Source: Acidimicrobiales bacterium (GTDB lineage Bacteria; Actinomycetota; Acidimicrobiia; Acidimicrobiales; JAKAVM01). From it: 18,209 bases of DNA. Location: contig DAIDIS010000144.1 in the NCBI GenBank assembly GCA_027451785.1, positions 1 to 18,209 on the forward strand, in the 5' to 3' direction. The notes under the pieces are model-generated. The model ran no database searches. It saw nothing but the letters and a program-made list of their open reading frames with translations, and was not told the DNA's origin. Positions 1 through 8,462 of this stretch are shown here, piece after piece (the stretch's first letter is position 1; each line of letters begins with the position of its first letter). The translations under genes and the position numbers were made by a program.

Positions 1-153
1 ACCTCGGTGGCGATAACTGGTTCCGGATTCACACAGGCTACGGGTGTTTCTTTTGGCTCGGCTTCTGCGGCAAGTTTTACCGTCAATTCAGACACTTCGA
101 TCTCGGCTACCTCACCGCAAGGCTCTGGGACGGTGGATGTGACGGTCACCAAC
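1..153 (+). repeat. Near-identical repeat unit, copy 1 (inside the TIG protein)
   Basis: Bases 1-153 match bases 268-420 with six mismatches (positions 81, 87, 90, 93, 96 and 126 of copy 1). All six are third-codon changes, so 51 residues are identical. The first 80 bases are fully identical. The repeat runs off the window edge, so its true left end is unknown. Confidence 0.95.
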
Positions 154-2568
154 TCGGCGGGAAAATCGGCGCCAGTGGGTTCAGATCGTTTCACTTTTAA
201 TGTTCCGGTCACGAATCCGCCAACCGTGTCCTCCATTTCCCCATCATCGGGTCCACAAGCTGGTGGGACCTCGGTGGCGATAACTGGTTCCGGATTCACA
301 CAGGCTACGGGTGTTTCTTTTGGCTCGGCTTCTGCGGCAAGTTTTACTGTCAACTCGGATACCTCGATCTCGGCTACCTCACCGCAAGGCTCGGGGACGG
401 TGGATGTGACGGTCACCAACGTGGGTGGGAAAAGCCAGAAGGTCTCAGGAGACAATTTCACCTATATTGTGCCGCCGCCCGCCGTCAGGTCCGTCTCGCC
501 AATATCGGGGCCGTCAACCGGCGGCACAACAATCACTATTAATGGGTCTGGCTTGGGTAATGTCTCCGGTGTTTCCTTCGGCTCGGTTGCTGCGACTTCC
601 GTTTCGGTTCTCTCATCGACGACGATTACAGCCGTTTCGCCCAAGGGGTCGGGTTCGGTTGTGATTTCGGTAACAACTCCCTCTGGAACTTACGCGGCAC
701 CATCTGCCTATAAGTTCAGTTACGTTTCAACCGCGCCTCAAATTCAGCAGTTATCTCCGGCGGGAGGACCAAGTGCCGGAGGCACGCAGGTCACGATCAC
801 GGGGCGCTACCTCACGGCCGCTCAATCGGTAACGTTCGGCGGGAAGGCTGGCACCAACCTGATAGTGACCTCGGATACTTCCTTGAGCGTTGTGTCTCCT
901 CCGGGTACCGGCTCGGTATCGGTAATAGTCCTCGGCCCGTCCGGCAGTTCAGGATCTTCCGGCGCCCCGATGTTTACATACACATCGAACCCGGTCCCTC
1001 GGGTTGAAGCCGTGCAACCTAACTCAGGCTCCACTGCAGGCGGGACGCAAGTTGTAATCTCCGGATCGGGATTCCAGGGTGTTGCAAACGTCTACTTTGG
1101 CTCACTGCCGGCAAAGTCATTTACGGTCAACTCGGCGTCGTTGATAACCGCAACTTCGCCACCTGGTCCGGCGGGACAGGTCGACGTAACGGTAGAGGGA
1201 TCTGCCGGAACCTCTTCGAATGTTTCGACGGACGAGTTCACTTACGTCACGCCGGTGTCTTCGGCACCTACCATCACGTCGGTCAGCCCGTCTAGTGGGC
1301 CCGATACCGGAGCCACATTGGTGGAAATCAACGGCGACGGGTTCGACGGCGTTTCTCAGGTGTCGTTTGGTAGCGGCAATCCCGCATGGATCTTCGTGGC
1401 TATTTCCAACACCTCGATTTATGCCTTCTCACCTTCGGGGTCGGGCACAGTCCATGTAGACGTGACCACGCCTGCAGGTACGTCAGGCGATACCGCGACA
1501 AACCTGTTTACCTATACTGGACCGACGCCTCCGACGGTCACCAAGTTGGCGCCCGGTTCGGGCCCGGTTGGTGGAGGTACTCAGGTGGCGATATACGGTT
1601 CTGGTCTGGGTATGGCTTCAGCGGTCAAGTTCGGCGGCAACCTGGCGGCGTTCCGTCCTGTGACGGATACTCTCCTTTTGGCTACTTCTCCCGCCGACCT
1701 TGGGAAGGCTGGTGCGGTTGAAGTTACGGTCACCGGGCCGGATGGGTCTTCCACCCCTCAGGGGAGCGCAATGTTTACCTACGTGTCATCCGCACCGGTG
1801 GTCCAAGGAGTCAGTCCGGCGACCGGTTCGGCTGAAGGTGGGCAAGTCGTAGGTATTAGTGGTTCAGGATTTTCAGGTGCGACAGCAGTACTTTTCGGGG
1901 GAAAGCCAACGCCATATTTTTATGTGGACTCCGACTCCTACGTCAGTGTCTATGCTCCTCCGGGGTCGGCAGGCTCTACGGTGGATGTGCAGGTTGAATC
2001 GGCGGCTGGAACATCTGCGGCCAATGCGTCCGATAGGTACACATATTCGAACCCGCCCGTTGTCACAGGGGTATTTCCGGGCTTCGGTCCTACCAGCGGG
2101 GGAGCCATCGTGTCCGTTTATGGGCAAAACCTGGGAAGCGTAAAGTCCGTTCAGTTCGGGGCAACTCCGGCCAAGTTCAACATTCAGTCTCCCAACCTCA
2201 TAATTGCCACGGAGCCTGCTGGAAGCCTTGGGACGGTAGATGTGACCGTCACTTCCCAGAACGGGACCAGTGCCCCTACGTCACAAGACAAGTTTTCCTA
2301 CTGGAATTGGCAAGGCCAGACCGGTAATACTTCGCCGAACTTTCCGGCGAGGGACGGAACCAACTCCTCGAAGACGGGACAGCCTGGCGGGGCTGGAAAG
2401 GACTCAGGGGGTCGGGGCAGCACAAGCTCAAACCACGGCCACCACGGTCATCCAGCCCCAGGGGGAGATGACCGTGACCGGAGCTTCGGCGATAGGAACG
2501 GGCACAATTCACAGTTGCCGAACCGGAATCACCGGGGGCACGGAGGCGGCAGCCGCAACAGGCAATAG
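1..2568 (+). CDS. Tandem IPT/TIG-repeat surface or secreted protein (5' end missing)
   Basis: The frame is open from base 1 and ends at TAG 2566-2568, giving 855 visible residues; the start and any signal peptide lie upstream. The GTG at base 7 sits inside a repeat and is not a credible start. I count eight full IPT/TIG immunoglobulin-like repeats plus one partial one at the N-terminus. They begin near bases 217, 475, 733, 991, 1264, 1528, 1792 and 2053, with a period of about 87 codons. Each carries the family pattern 'P.V..V.P.SGP..GGT.V.I.GSGF' and ends in an 'F.Y' strand. From about base 2302 the protein turns into a low-complexity tail rich in Gly, His, Asn, Arg and Asp, including HGHHGHP. 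There is no LPXTG motif, no closing hydrophobic helix and no catalytic domain. TIG repeats are known from bacterial surface and matrix proteins; an extracellular structural or adhesive role here is inference. It is separated from secA by 99 nt and is probably unrelated to it. Confidence 0.9.
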   Translation, partial: TSVAITGSGFTQATGVSFGSASAASFTVNSDTSISATSPQGSGTVDVTVTNSAGKSAPVGSDRFTFNVPVTNPPTVSSISPSSGPQAGGTSVAITGSGFTQATGVSFGSASAASFTVNSDTSISATSPQGSGTVDVTVTNVGGKSQKVSGDNFTYIVPPPAVRSVSPISGPSTGGTTITINGSGLGNVSGVSFGSVAATSVSVLSSTTITAVSPKGSGSVVISVTTPSGTYAAPSAYKFSYVSTAPQIQQLSPAGGPSAGGTQVTITGRYLTAAQSVTFGGKAGTNLIVTSDTSLSVVSPPGTGSVSVIVLGPSGSSGSSGAPMFTYTSNPVPRVEAVQPNSGSTAGGTQVVISGSGFQGVANVYFGSLPAKSFTVNSASLITATSPPGPAGQVDVTVEGSAGTSSNVSTDEFTYVTPVSSAPTITSVSPSSGPDTGATLVEINGDGFDGVSQVSFGSGNPAWIFVAISNTSIYAFSPSGSGTVHVDVTTPAGTSGDTATNLFTYTGPTPPTVTKLAPGSGPVGGGTQVAIYGSGLGMASAVKFGGNLAAFRPVTDTLLLATSPADLGKAGAVEVTVTGPDGSSTPQGSAMFTYVSSAPVVQGVSPATGSAEGGQVVGISGSGFSGATAVLFGGKPTPYFYVDSDSYVSVYAPPGSAGSTVDVQVESAAGTSAANASDRYTYSNPPVVTGVFPGFGPTSGGAIVSVYGQNLGSVKSVQFGATPAKFNIQSPNLIIATEPAGSLGTVDVTVTSQNGTSAPTSQDKFSYWNWQGQTGNTSPNFPARDGTNSSKTGQPGGAGKDSGGRGSTSSNHGHHGHPAPGGDDRDRSFGDRNGHNSQLPNRNHRGHGGGSRNRQ
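268..420 (+). repeat. Near-identical repeat unit, copy 2 (inside the TIG protein)
   Basis: Partner of bases 1-153, offset exactly 267 nt (89 codons). After base 420 the two copies diverge at once. The later TIG units share only the protein-level pattern. This points to a recent in-frame duplication or gene conversion of one unit. Confidence 0.95.
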
Positions 2569-2652
2569 CCTGCAAGCGGGGAATTGGGACCGGGCTGCTT
2601 TTTGGATGAGGGGAGTGATCGTCCGGCGCCGGAATGTTGACGGAAAGCGCTG

Positions 2653-2658
2653 TAGGAT
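2653..2658 (+). promoter_or_regulatory. Candidate -10 element for a leaderless secA transcript
   Basis: TAGGAT fits the actinobacterial -10 pattern TANNNT and ends 9 nt before the secA ATG (2668). Transcription starting the usual 6-8 nt downstream would begin at or within about 4 nt of the start codon. There is no good Shine-Dalgarno sequence directly before the ATG. TTGACG at 2637-2642 is too close (10-nt spacer) to act as its -35. The same hexamer occurs in front of ftsE. Confidence 0.4.
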
Positions 2659-2667
2659 TGTGTCGTC

Positions 2668-5475
2668 ATGAGCGTTTTCAAGCGAGTCCTTCGCGCTGGT
2701 GAAGGCAAGAAGATCAGGCGGCTTGCCGAGCTCGTCCCGATTGTCAACTCCCTCGAACCCGAAATTGAGGCTTTGAGCGACGATGAGCTTCAGGGCAAGA
2801 CCGTGCAGTTCAGGGAAAGACTGGACAACGGGGAGGACCTGGATGACCTCCTGGTGGAGGCCTTTGCGGTAGTAAGGGAAGGCGCGAAGCGAGTAATCGG
2901 GCAGCGTCATTTCGACGTGCAGCTCATGGGAGGGATGGCGCTTCATTTCGGCTGGATTGCTGAGATGAAGACGGGTGAAGGGAAAACGCTTGTTTCAACC
3001 CTTCCTGCCTATCTGAACGGACTTTCTCGCAATGGCGTTCACATGGTCACCGTCAACGACTACCTTGCGAGTCGTGACTCTGCCTGGATGGGGCGGATCC
3101 ATCAGTTTCTTGGGTTGAGCGTTGGGTTGATAGTCCCGGACATGAGCGACCCTGCACAGAGGCGTGCGGCGTATGCCTGTGACATCACCTATGGCACCAA
3201 CACAGAGTTTGGGTTCGACTACCTGCGTGACAACATGGCGCCGAACAGAGAGTCAATGGTCCAGCGTGGGCACTACCTTGCCATTGTCGACGAGGTCGAC
3301 TCGATTCTCATCGACGAAGCTCGTACTCCTCTCATCATTTCGGGTCCTGCCGCAGAGTCAGCGAAGCTCTACTACCAGTTCGCGAGCATTGTCAGGACCT
3401 TGAAGAGGGATGTCGACTATGAGGTCGACGATGAGAAGCGGATCGTAGCGCCCTTGGAGGCAGGAATCGAGAAGGTGGAGCGCCAACTCGGTGTCGAGAA
3501 TCTCTATGACTTGGTCTCTGCGAACTACGTCCATCACTTGAGCAAAGCTCTCCAGGCAAAAGAGCTTTACAAGCGCGACAAGGAGTACATCGTCGCTGAC
3601 GGTGAAGTGAAGATTGTCGATGAGTTTACGGGTCGCGTCCTGGAAGGAAGAAGGTGGTCAGAGGGGCTTCACCAGGCGGTGGAGGCCAAAGAGAGAGTGC
3701 GGATCAAAGAGGAGAACCACACTTGGGCGACGATCACCCTCCAGAATTACTTCCGCATGTACGACAAGCTCTCGGGAATGACGGGAACGGCGGAAACCGA
3801 GGCAGCAGAGTTCGGAGACACTTACGAGGTTGCGGTCGTGCCGATTCCGCCCAACACTCCCATGGTTCGCAAGGACATGCCGGACTTGGTTTTCAAAACC
3901 GAGAAGGCAAAGTTCCAAGCGGTAGTAGATGACATTGAGGAACGCTACGAGACGGGACAGCCAGTCTTGGTGGGTACCGCATCGGTTGAGAAGTCTGAGG
4001 TTCTTTCGAGCCTCCTCTCAAAAAAGGGAATCGACCACACCGTCCTTAACGCAAAGCAACATGCCAGAGAGGCCGCAATCGTGGCCCAAGCAGGTCGGTT
4101 GCACGCAGTTACGGTCGCCACGAACATGGCAGGCCGAGGCGTCGACATTATCCTCGGCGGAAACCCGGAGAACCTCGCCCGAGATGCAGCCCTGAGCGAA
4201 GGGGTGGACATTGATACGGAAGAGGGCCTGCGCCGTGTTGAGGATCTGACCAACAAGTTCTCTTCAGAGTGCAAGCAAGAGGGAGAGAAAATCCGTGAGC
4301 TGGGTGGACTCTACGTTCTTGGAAGTGAGAGGCACGAGTCAAGGCGCATAGACAATCAGCTCAGAGGCCGATCCGGCCGCCAGGGTGACCCGGGTGAGAG
4401 CAGGTTTTTCCTTTCGCTCGAAGATGACCTCATGAGCCGGTTTGCAACTGGGGCAATGAGCTGGGTGATGGACAGGGCATTGCCTGAAGACGTCCCGATT
4501 GAGGCCAAGATGGTCACCAAAGCCGTAGAACGTGCCCAGACCACGGTCGAAGCGGTCAACGCCGAGATCCGTAAAGAAGTTCTGAAGTATGACGAGGTGA
4601 TGAACGAGCAGCGCAAGGTCATCTACGAGCGGCGCATGCAGATCATCGACGGGGAAGACCTACGTGAACGTACTGCCGAGCTTCTTGAGTCGTCGATTGA
4701 GTCGGCCGTCAGCCTGGCCTGTCCTACGGAATACGAGGAAGAGTGGGACCTGGAAACCTTGCTCAATGAGATCAAGGCCATCTATCCCTCGCAGTTCGAG
4801 CCGTCGGACCTGGAGTCCGCAACCAGCGTCGCACACATAACGGAAAGCATTCTCAACGAGGCTCATGAGTCGTACGAGAAACGTGAGAACGAGTTCCCGG
4901 GGGGGCCGGATGCTTTCAGGGAAGTGGAGCGGGCAATCATGCTCCAGATAATCGACCAGAAGTGGAGAGACCACCTGGCAGAGATGGATTACCTGAAGGA
5001 GGGAATCAACCTGCGGGCCATGGGTCAACAGGATCCCTTGGTTGCATGGCAGCGTGAGGGCTTCTCGATGTTTGGCGAGCTTATGAATTCAATCGAGTAC
5101 GACTACCTCCGCTACGTGTTTCACGTCGAGGCCGTGAGCCAGTCCGCCGAGACATCCGACTTGGAAAGTGCAAGCTATACGGCGGCAACCGATCCGGCCG
5201 AGTCGGTCGCCCACATTCCAGGGGCGCAGCAGATTTCGTCTGAGTTGGCCGAACGTAACGGTAGCGGAGTTTCCGGCGGAAGCGGAATGAATGCCCAGGA
5301 TCAAGAGGCATTGGTAGCCGCAGGAGCTATCTCGGGCAATCAGCACCTAGACCCGTCGGATCCGAGCTATATACAGGCACCTGTGGTGAAGTCGGACCGG
5401 GACAAAATCGGCAGAAACGACCCGTGCTGGTGCGGGAGCAACAAGAAGTACAAGGTTTGCCACGGGCGTGCGTGA
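2668..5475 (+). CDS. secA: Preprotein translocase ATPase SecA
   Basis: SecA is the ATP-driven motor that pushes unfolded preproteins through SecYEG at the cytoplasmic membrane. The 935 residues are usual for the family. Visible motifs are: Walker A MKTGEGKT at 100-107; Walker B DEVD at 208-211, followed by IDEARTPLIISG; the MTGTAETEAAEF region; TNMAGRGVDI at 485-494; and QLRGRSGRQGDPG at 564-576. The C-terminus keeps the zinc-binding tail C-x-C-x8-C-H (Cys920, Cys922, Cys931, His932), so the protein is not truncated. ATG at 2668 gives the usual N-terminus (MSVFKRVLRAGEGKKIRRL). No Shine-Dalgarno is obvious, and a -10-like TAGGAT lies 9 nt upstream, which suggests leaderless translation. The stop overlaps the prfB start by 8 nt, so the two are likely co-transcribed and translationally coupled. 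Retention of the zinc tail and the housekeeping setting suggest this is the main SecA (SecA1), not an accessory SecA2. Confidence 0.99.
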   Translation: MSVFKRVLRAGEGKKIRRLAELVPIVNSLEPEIEALSDDELQGKTVQFRERLDNGEDLDDLLVEAFAVVREGAKRVIGQRHFDVQLMGGMALHFGWIAEMKTGEGKTLVSTLPAYLNGLSRNGVHMVTVNDYLASRDSAWMGRIHQFLGLSVGLIVPDMSDPAQRRAAYACDITYGTNTEFGFDYLRDNMAPNRESMVQRGHYLAIVDEVDSILIDEARTPLIISGPAAESAKLYYQFASIVRTLKRDVDYEVDDEKRIVAPLEAGIEKVERQLGVENLYDLVSANYVHHLSKALQAKELYKRDKEYIVADGEVKIVDEFTGRVLEGRRWSEGLHQAVEAKERVRIKEENHTWATITLQNYFRMYDKLSGMTGTAETEAAEFGDTYEVAVVPIPPNTPMVRKDMPDLVFKTEKAKFQAVVDDIEERYETGQPVLVGTASVEKSEVLSSLLSKKGIDHTVLNAKQHAREAAIVAQAGRLHAVTVATNMAGRGVDIILGGNPENLARDAALSEGVDIDTEEGLRRVEDLTNKFSSECKQEGEKIRELGGLYVLGSERHESRRIDNQLRGRSGRQGDPGESRFFLSLEDDLMSRFATGAMSWVMDRALPEDVPIEAKMVTKAVERAQTTVEAVNAEIRKEVLKYDEVMNEQRKVIYERRMQIIDGEDLRERTAELLESSIESAVSLACPTEYEEEWDLETLLNEIKAIYPSQFEPSDLESATSVAHITESILNEAHESYEKRENEFPGGPDAFREVERAIMLQIIDQKWRDHLAEMDYLKEGINLRAMGQQDPLVAWQREGFSMFGELMNSIEYDYLRYVFHVEAVSQSAETSDLESASYTAATDPAESVAHIPGAQQISSELAERNGSGVSGGSGMNAQDQEALVAAGAISGNQHLDPSDPSYIQAPVVKSDRDKIGRNDPCWCGSNKKYKVCHGRA

Positions 5476-6592
5476 CTTCCGGCTGGAAATTTCCGGCCTG
5501 AAGAAGAGAGTCGATGAAGCAAGGGCTTACCTCAACATCGATCAGGCACGAATCCGAATGGAAATCAACGAGCAGGAGCTCTCTAGGCCAGACCTTTGGG
5601 ATACTCCGGATATAGCCAAGAAAATCTCTCTGGAGTATGGCCGCGACAAGGATGACATCGACAACGTCGAGAACCTTGATTCAAAGCTGGACGACGCAGG
5701 GGCGCTTTTCGAGTTGGGTATTGAGGAACCGGAAGACTCGCCTGAACTTACCTCGCTTGAGATGGAGCTTGAAGAACTGCTCGCTTCGGTCTCCAAGGAG
5801 CTCGACTCACTGGAGCTGAGATCGCTGTTCAATTCGGAATATGACCAGGGCGATGCTGTTTGTGAAATTCACTCCGGTGCAGGTGGTACCGACGCTCAGG
5901 ACTGGGCCGAGATGATGCTCCGAATGTACGTCAGATGGGCCGAACGAAAAGGTTTCGAGCTGGAAATCGACGAGGTTACGCCCGGCCAAGAAGCTGGAAT
6001 TTTGTCGTCGACTTTCTTGGTGAAGGGTAGGTTCGCCTATGGGCTACTGTCTGCCGAGAAGGGCGTTCACAGGCTCGTCCGGATGTCGCCGTTTGACTCA
6101 CAGCATCGCCGTCAGACCAGCTTTGCCTCCTTCGACGCGGTGCCGTTCATGGAGGAACTGGAAGATACCGTTGAAGTAGACGATAAAGATCTCAGGATCG
6201 ATACCTACCGTTCGTCTGGTGCTGGAGGTCAGCACGTAAACGTAACGGACTCCGCTGTCAGGATTACTCACCTGCCAACGGGGATCGTTGTCTCCTGCCA
6301 GAATGAGCGTAGTCAGCACCAGAACAAGGCTCGGGCGATGCAGATCCTCAGGGCAAAGCTTGCAGACTTAGATCGACGGCAAAGGCAGGCGGAGCTGGAA
6401 GCGATAAGCGGTCCCCAATCCGACATTTCGTGGGGAAACCAGATTCGTTCATACGTAATGGCCCCATTTCAGATGGTGAAGGACCTTCGAACTCAATACC
6501 AGACGGGGAACGTCGACGGTGTTCTGGACGGCGATCTCGACGAGTTCATGGAGTCATACTTGAGGTTTAAACGAGAGAACGAGGCGGTTTGA
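5468..6592 (+). CDS. prfB: Peptide chain release factor 2
   Basis: RF2 recognises UGA and UAA stop codons in the ribosomal A site and triggers peptidyl-tRNA hydrolysis. The 374-residue product has the stop-codon tripeptide SPF at 207-209 (in MSPFDSQHRRQTSF) and the catalytic GGQ at 253-255 (in SGAGGQHVN), at spacings close to E. coli RF2. It also has the charged N-terminal helical domain 1. The GTG start at 5468 lies inside the end of secA (8-nt overlap, GTGCGTGA), and an AAGG about 12 nt upstream is the only SD-like sequence. Many bacteria carry an in-frame UGA with CUUUGA +1 frameshifting near codon 25. Here the corresponding stretch (ARAYLNID) is encoded without interruption, so that autoregulation is absent. 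Confidence 0.98.
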   Translation: MRDFRLEISGLKKRVDEARAYLNIDQARIRMEINEQELSRPDLWDTPDIAKKISLEYGRDKDDIDNVENLDSKLDDAGALFELGIEEPEDSPELTSLEMELEELLASVSKELDSLELRSLFNSEYDQGDAVCEIHSGAGGTDAQDWAEMMLRMYVRWAERKGFELEIDEVTPGQEAGILSSTFLVKGRFAYGLLSAEKGVHRLVRMSPFDSQHRRQTSFASFDAVPFMEELEDTVEVDDKDLRIDTYRSSGAGGQHVNVTDSAVRITHLPTGIVVSCQNERSQHQNKARAMQILRAKLADLDRRQRQAELEAISGPQSDISWGNQIRSYVMAPFQMVKDLRTQYQTGNVDGVLDGDLDEFMESYLRFKRENEAV

Positions 6593-6641
6593 GGTTGCTG
6601 ATGTCGCTTGGAAAGGTGAGGGATGCACGGAGTCAGAGAGG

Positions 6642-6651
6642 CCATTTGACC
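6642..6651 (+). repeat. 10-bp direct repeat CCATTTGACC, copy 1
   Basis: CCATTTGACC occurs twice in the 151-base prfB-ftsE gap, at 6642-6651 and 6732-6741, exactly 90 nt apart. This copy contains a TTGACC that resembles a -35 element, but no well-spaced -10 follows (TATGAC at 6666-6671 leaves only 14 nt). A regulatory role is possible but unproven. Confidence 0.5.
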
Positions 6652-6670
6652 TGCGATGAGACAGCTATGA

Positions 6671-6700
6671 CCGACCTAGTGCATGGTGCGCTGGTAGGAT
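6671..6700 (+). promoter_or_regulatory. Candidate ftsEX promoter
   Basis: TAGGAT at 6695-6700 is a good actinobacterial -10 and is identical to the one before secA. A weak -35-like CCGACC (6671-6676) lies 18 nt upstream. A transcript would start near 6707, leaving about 37 nt of leader before the ftsE ATG. The 151-nt prfB-ftsE gap makes an internal promoter plausible, but read-through from secA-prfB is equally possible. Confidence 0.3.
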
Positions 6701-6731
6701 TTGTTGTGGCGGCCGCATCCTGAACTAGGGC

Positions 6732-6741
6732 CCATTTGACC
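6732..6741 (+). repeat. 10-bp direct repeat CCATTTGACC, copy 2
   Basis: Second copy of the repeat at 6642-6651. It ends two bases before the ftsE start codon, where a ribosome binding site would normally be, and no purine-rich SD is present there. Confidence 0.5.
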
Positions 6742-6743
6742 AG

Positions 6744-7430
6744 ATGATTCGTTTCGACAACGTCACCAAAACCTACAAAGGCTCCGTAGTTGCCTTGAGG
6801 GATGCCAACGCAGACATCCAGAAGGGGGAGTTCGTCTTCCTCGTAGGGCCTTCAGGCTCGGGCAAGTCGACCTTCCTGCGCCTACTGCTTAAGGAAGAAG
6901 AGCCGGATGCGGGCCGGATTTGGGTTGCCGGGAAGCAGATTGGGAAGCTTTCCTCTTGGAAGGTTCCTTACCTGAGGCGAAACCTCGGGTGCGTCTTCCA
7001 GGACTTCCGCCTGCTTCCGAACAAAACGGTCTATGAGAACGTGGCCTTTGCCCTTCAAGTAATCGGCAGGCCCCGTCACGTAATCGCAACTCAAGTGCCA
7101 CAGGTGCTGGAGCTGGTCGGTCTCGCCAAGAAGACGGACAGGTTCCCCAATGAGCTTTCCGGAGGAGAGCAGCAGCGTGTCGCAATTGCACGGGCTTTCG
7201 TGAATCGGCCGCTTATTTTGCTTGCCGACGAGCCAACGGGGAACCTCGACCCAGGTACGACTCAAGGGATTATGAAGCTCTTGGATCGGATCAATAAAAC
7301 GGGGACCACCGTCGTAATGGCTACTCACGACGTGGTAATTGTCAACGCCATGCGACGCAGGGTGATCGAACTCGACCATGGGTCAGTGGTTCGTGACCAA
7401 GCGCGCGGAATCTATGGGTACGGGGCATAG
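6744..7430 (+). CDS. ftsE: Cell division ATP-binding protein FtsE
   Basis: FtsE is the cytoplasmic ATPase of the FtsEX complex. With FtsX it couples ATP hydrolysis to activation of peptidoglycan hydrolases at the septum. The 228-residue length is standard. Motifs are Walker A GPSGSGKST at 35-43, Q-loop Q86 (VFQDFRLL), signature LSGGEQ at 138-143, Walker B ending in D162-E163 (LADEPTGNLDP), and H-loop His195. The FQDFRLLPNKTVYENVAFAL stretch is characteristic of FtsE among ABC proteins. The ATG start gives the typical N-terminus MIRFDNVTKTY. No clear SD is visible. ftsX follows after 3 nt, so the pair is one operon. Confidence 0.97.
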   Translation: MIRFDNVTKTYKGSVVALRDANADIQKGEFVFLVGPSGSGKSTFLRLLLKEEEPDAGRIWVAGKQIGKLSSWKVPYLRRNLGCVFQDFRLLPNKTVYENVAFALQVIGRPRHVIATQVPQVLELVGLAKKTDRFPNELSGGEQQRVAIARAFVNRPLILLADEPTGNLDPGTTQGIMKLLDRINKTGTTVVMATHDVVIVNAMRRRVIELDHGSVVRDQARGIYGYGA

Positions 7431-7433
7431 GCG

Positions 7434-8372
7434 ATGGCATTATCTGTCGACTACGTAATCAAGGAAACCTCTACAAACATCTGGCGGAACCGCATGGTCG
7501 CCTTGGCGGCAATGTTGACCGTGGCGCTCTCGTTGACCTTCGTGGGTGGGGCGCTGCTCTTCAAGCAGGGCGTTGCCAAGGCAACTGCAAGATGGGAAGG
7601 CGGCGTTCAGTTGGTGGTATTCATGGAGACCACCTCGACTCCGTCCGAGAGCCATGCCATCTTGAGTCAAATGGTGGGGCCAAATATCCCCAGCGTGGGG
7701 TCCAAGCCCGTGGCGCCGGGCTCCGGTGGCATGCCTCAGGTGAAGTCGGTTTGGCACTGTGACCAAGCTTGCACCTACAAAGAGTTCAAGACACTGAACA
7801 GCGATGACCCGACCATCACGGCGGTCACCAAGCCCAGCGACCTTCCCCAGTCATACCGGGTACAGCTGCAGAACGGAAACCAGGCACCTTCGGTGGCCAG
7901 GCTTCTTAACCATCAGCCAGGCGTGCAGGATGTCGTCTATCCGTCCAAGGCGGTTAGCGACCTGTTGAGGCTGTCCAAGTTTCTACAGGGAGTTTCATTC
8001 CTGATCGCCTTCGTTTTGTTGGTGGCGGCGATCGTGCTTATTCTCAATGCGATTCGCTTGGCGATTTTTGCTCGACGGAAAGAAGTATCCGTTATGAAGT
8101 TGGTCGGGGCCACTAACTGGTTCATTCAAGTGCCATTTATGCTTGAGGGACTGTTCCAGGGCGTGGTCGGCTCTCTGCTTGCCTGGGGTGCGATGGCGCT
8201 CGGAACTTCGAAATTTGAGAGTCTCTCAAACAACAATCCGTTTGCACTTACTCAAGCGCTTACGATCTCTTCCCACGACGTTTTTACCACCGGGCTCCTA
8301 GTCGTGCTCTTGGGTGCAGCAATCGGAGCGGGAGGTTCTGCAGTGGCCGTACGGAGGTTCTTGGACGTATAG
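7434..8372 (+). CDS. ftsX: Cell division protein FtsX
   Basis: FtsX is the membrane partner of FtsE. Its extracytoplasmic loop contacts peptidoglycan hydrolases or their activators. The 312-residue product shows the expected layout: a cytoplasmic N-terminus, TM1 at about 22-43, a large outer domain at about 44-185, then TM2 (188-211), TM3 (233-256) and TM4 (285-306). The MKLVGATNWFIQVPFMLEGL stretch between TM2 and TM3 is the conserved coupling region of the family. The outer domain carries two cysteines (Cys109 and Cys113, C-x3-C) that could form a disulfide; this is inference. The ATG lies 3 nt after the ftsE stop, with a G-rich CGGGG about 9 nt upstream. The product ends in RRFLDV. Confidence 0.96.
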   Translation: MALSVDYVIKETSTNIWRNRMVALAAMLTVALSLTFVGGALLFKQGVAKATARWEGGVQLVVFMETTSTPSESHAILSQMVGPNIPSVGSKPVAPGSGGMPQVKSVWHCDQACTYKEFKTLNSDDPTITAVTKPSDLPQSYRVQLQNGNQAPSVARLLNHQPGVQDVVYPSKAVSDLLRLSKFLQGVSFLIAFVLLVAAIVLILNAIRLAIFARRKEVSVMKLVGATNWFIQVPFMLEGLFQGVVGSLLAWGAMALGTSKFESLSNNNPFALTQALTISSHDVFTTGLLVVLLGAAIGAGGSAVAVRRFLDV

Positions 8373-8462
8373 GCGAGTTCGGGACTTTTTGATTATTAAC
8401 TCAGGCAACGGTGGTTGCGATGCCGAGATAATACGAATGGATTCGTTGGGAGGCAGGCTCCT

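Noticed and set aside
7..12. GTG at base 7 as start of the TIG protein
   Set aside because: It lies inside a TIG unit identical to the one at 268-420; the gene clearly continues upstream.
2569..2667. Intrinsic terminator after the TIG gene (CTTTTT near 2589)
   Set aside because: The T-run is there, but I could not build a convincing GC-rich stem directly before it.
2270..2671. Plus-strand frame spanning the TIG tail and the secA start
   Set aside because: Low-complexity coding sequence leaves alternative frames open; it starts inside the TIG gene with no SD and has no recognisable features.
5468..5600. Programmed +1 frameshift in prfB
   Set aside because: The region matching E. coli codons 20-30 reads through in one frame (ARAYLNID) with no CTTTGA and no in-frame stop.
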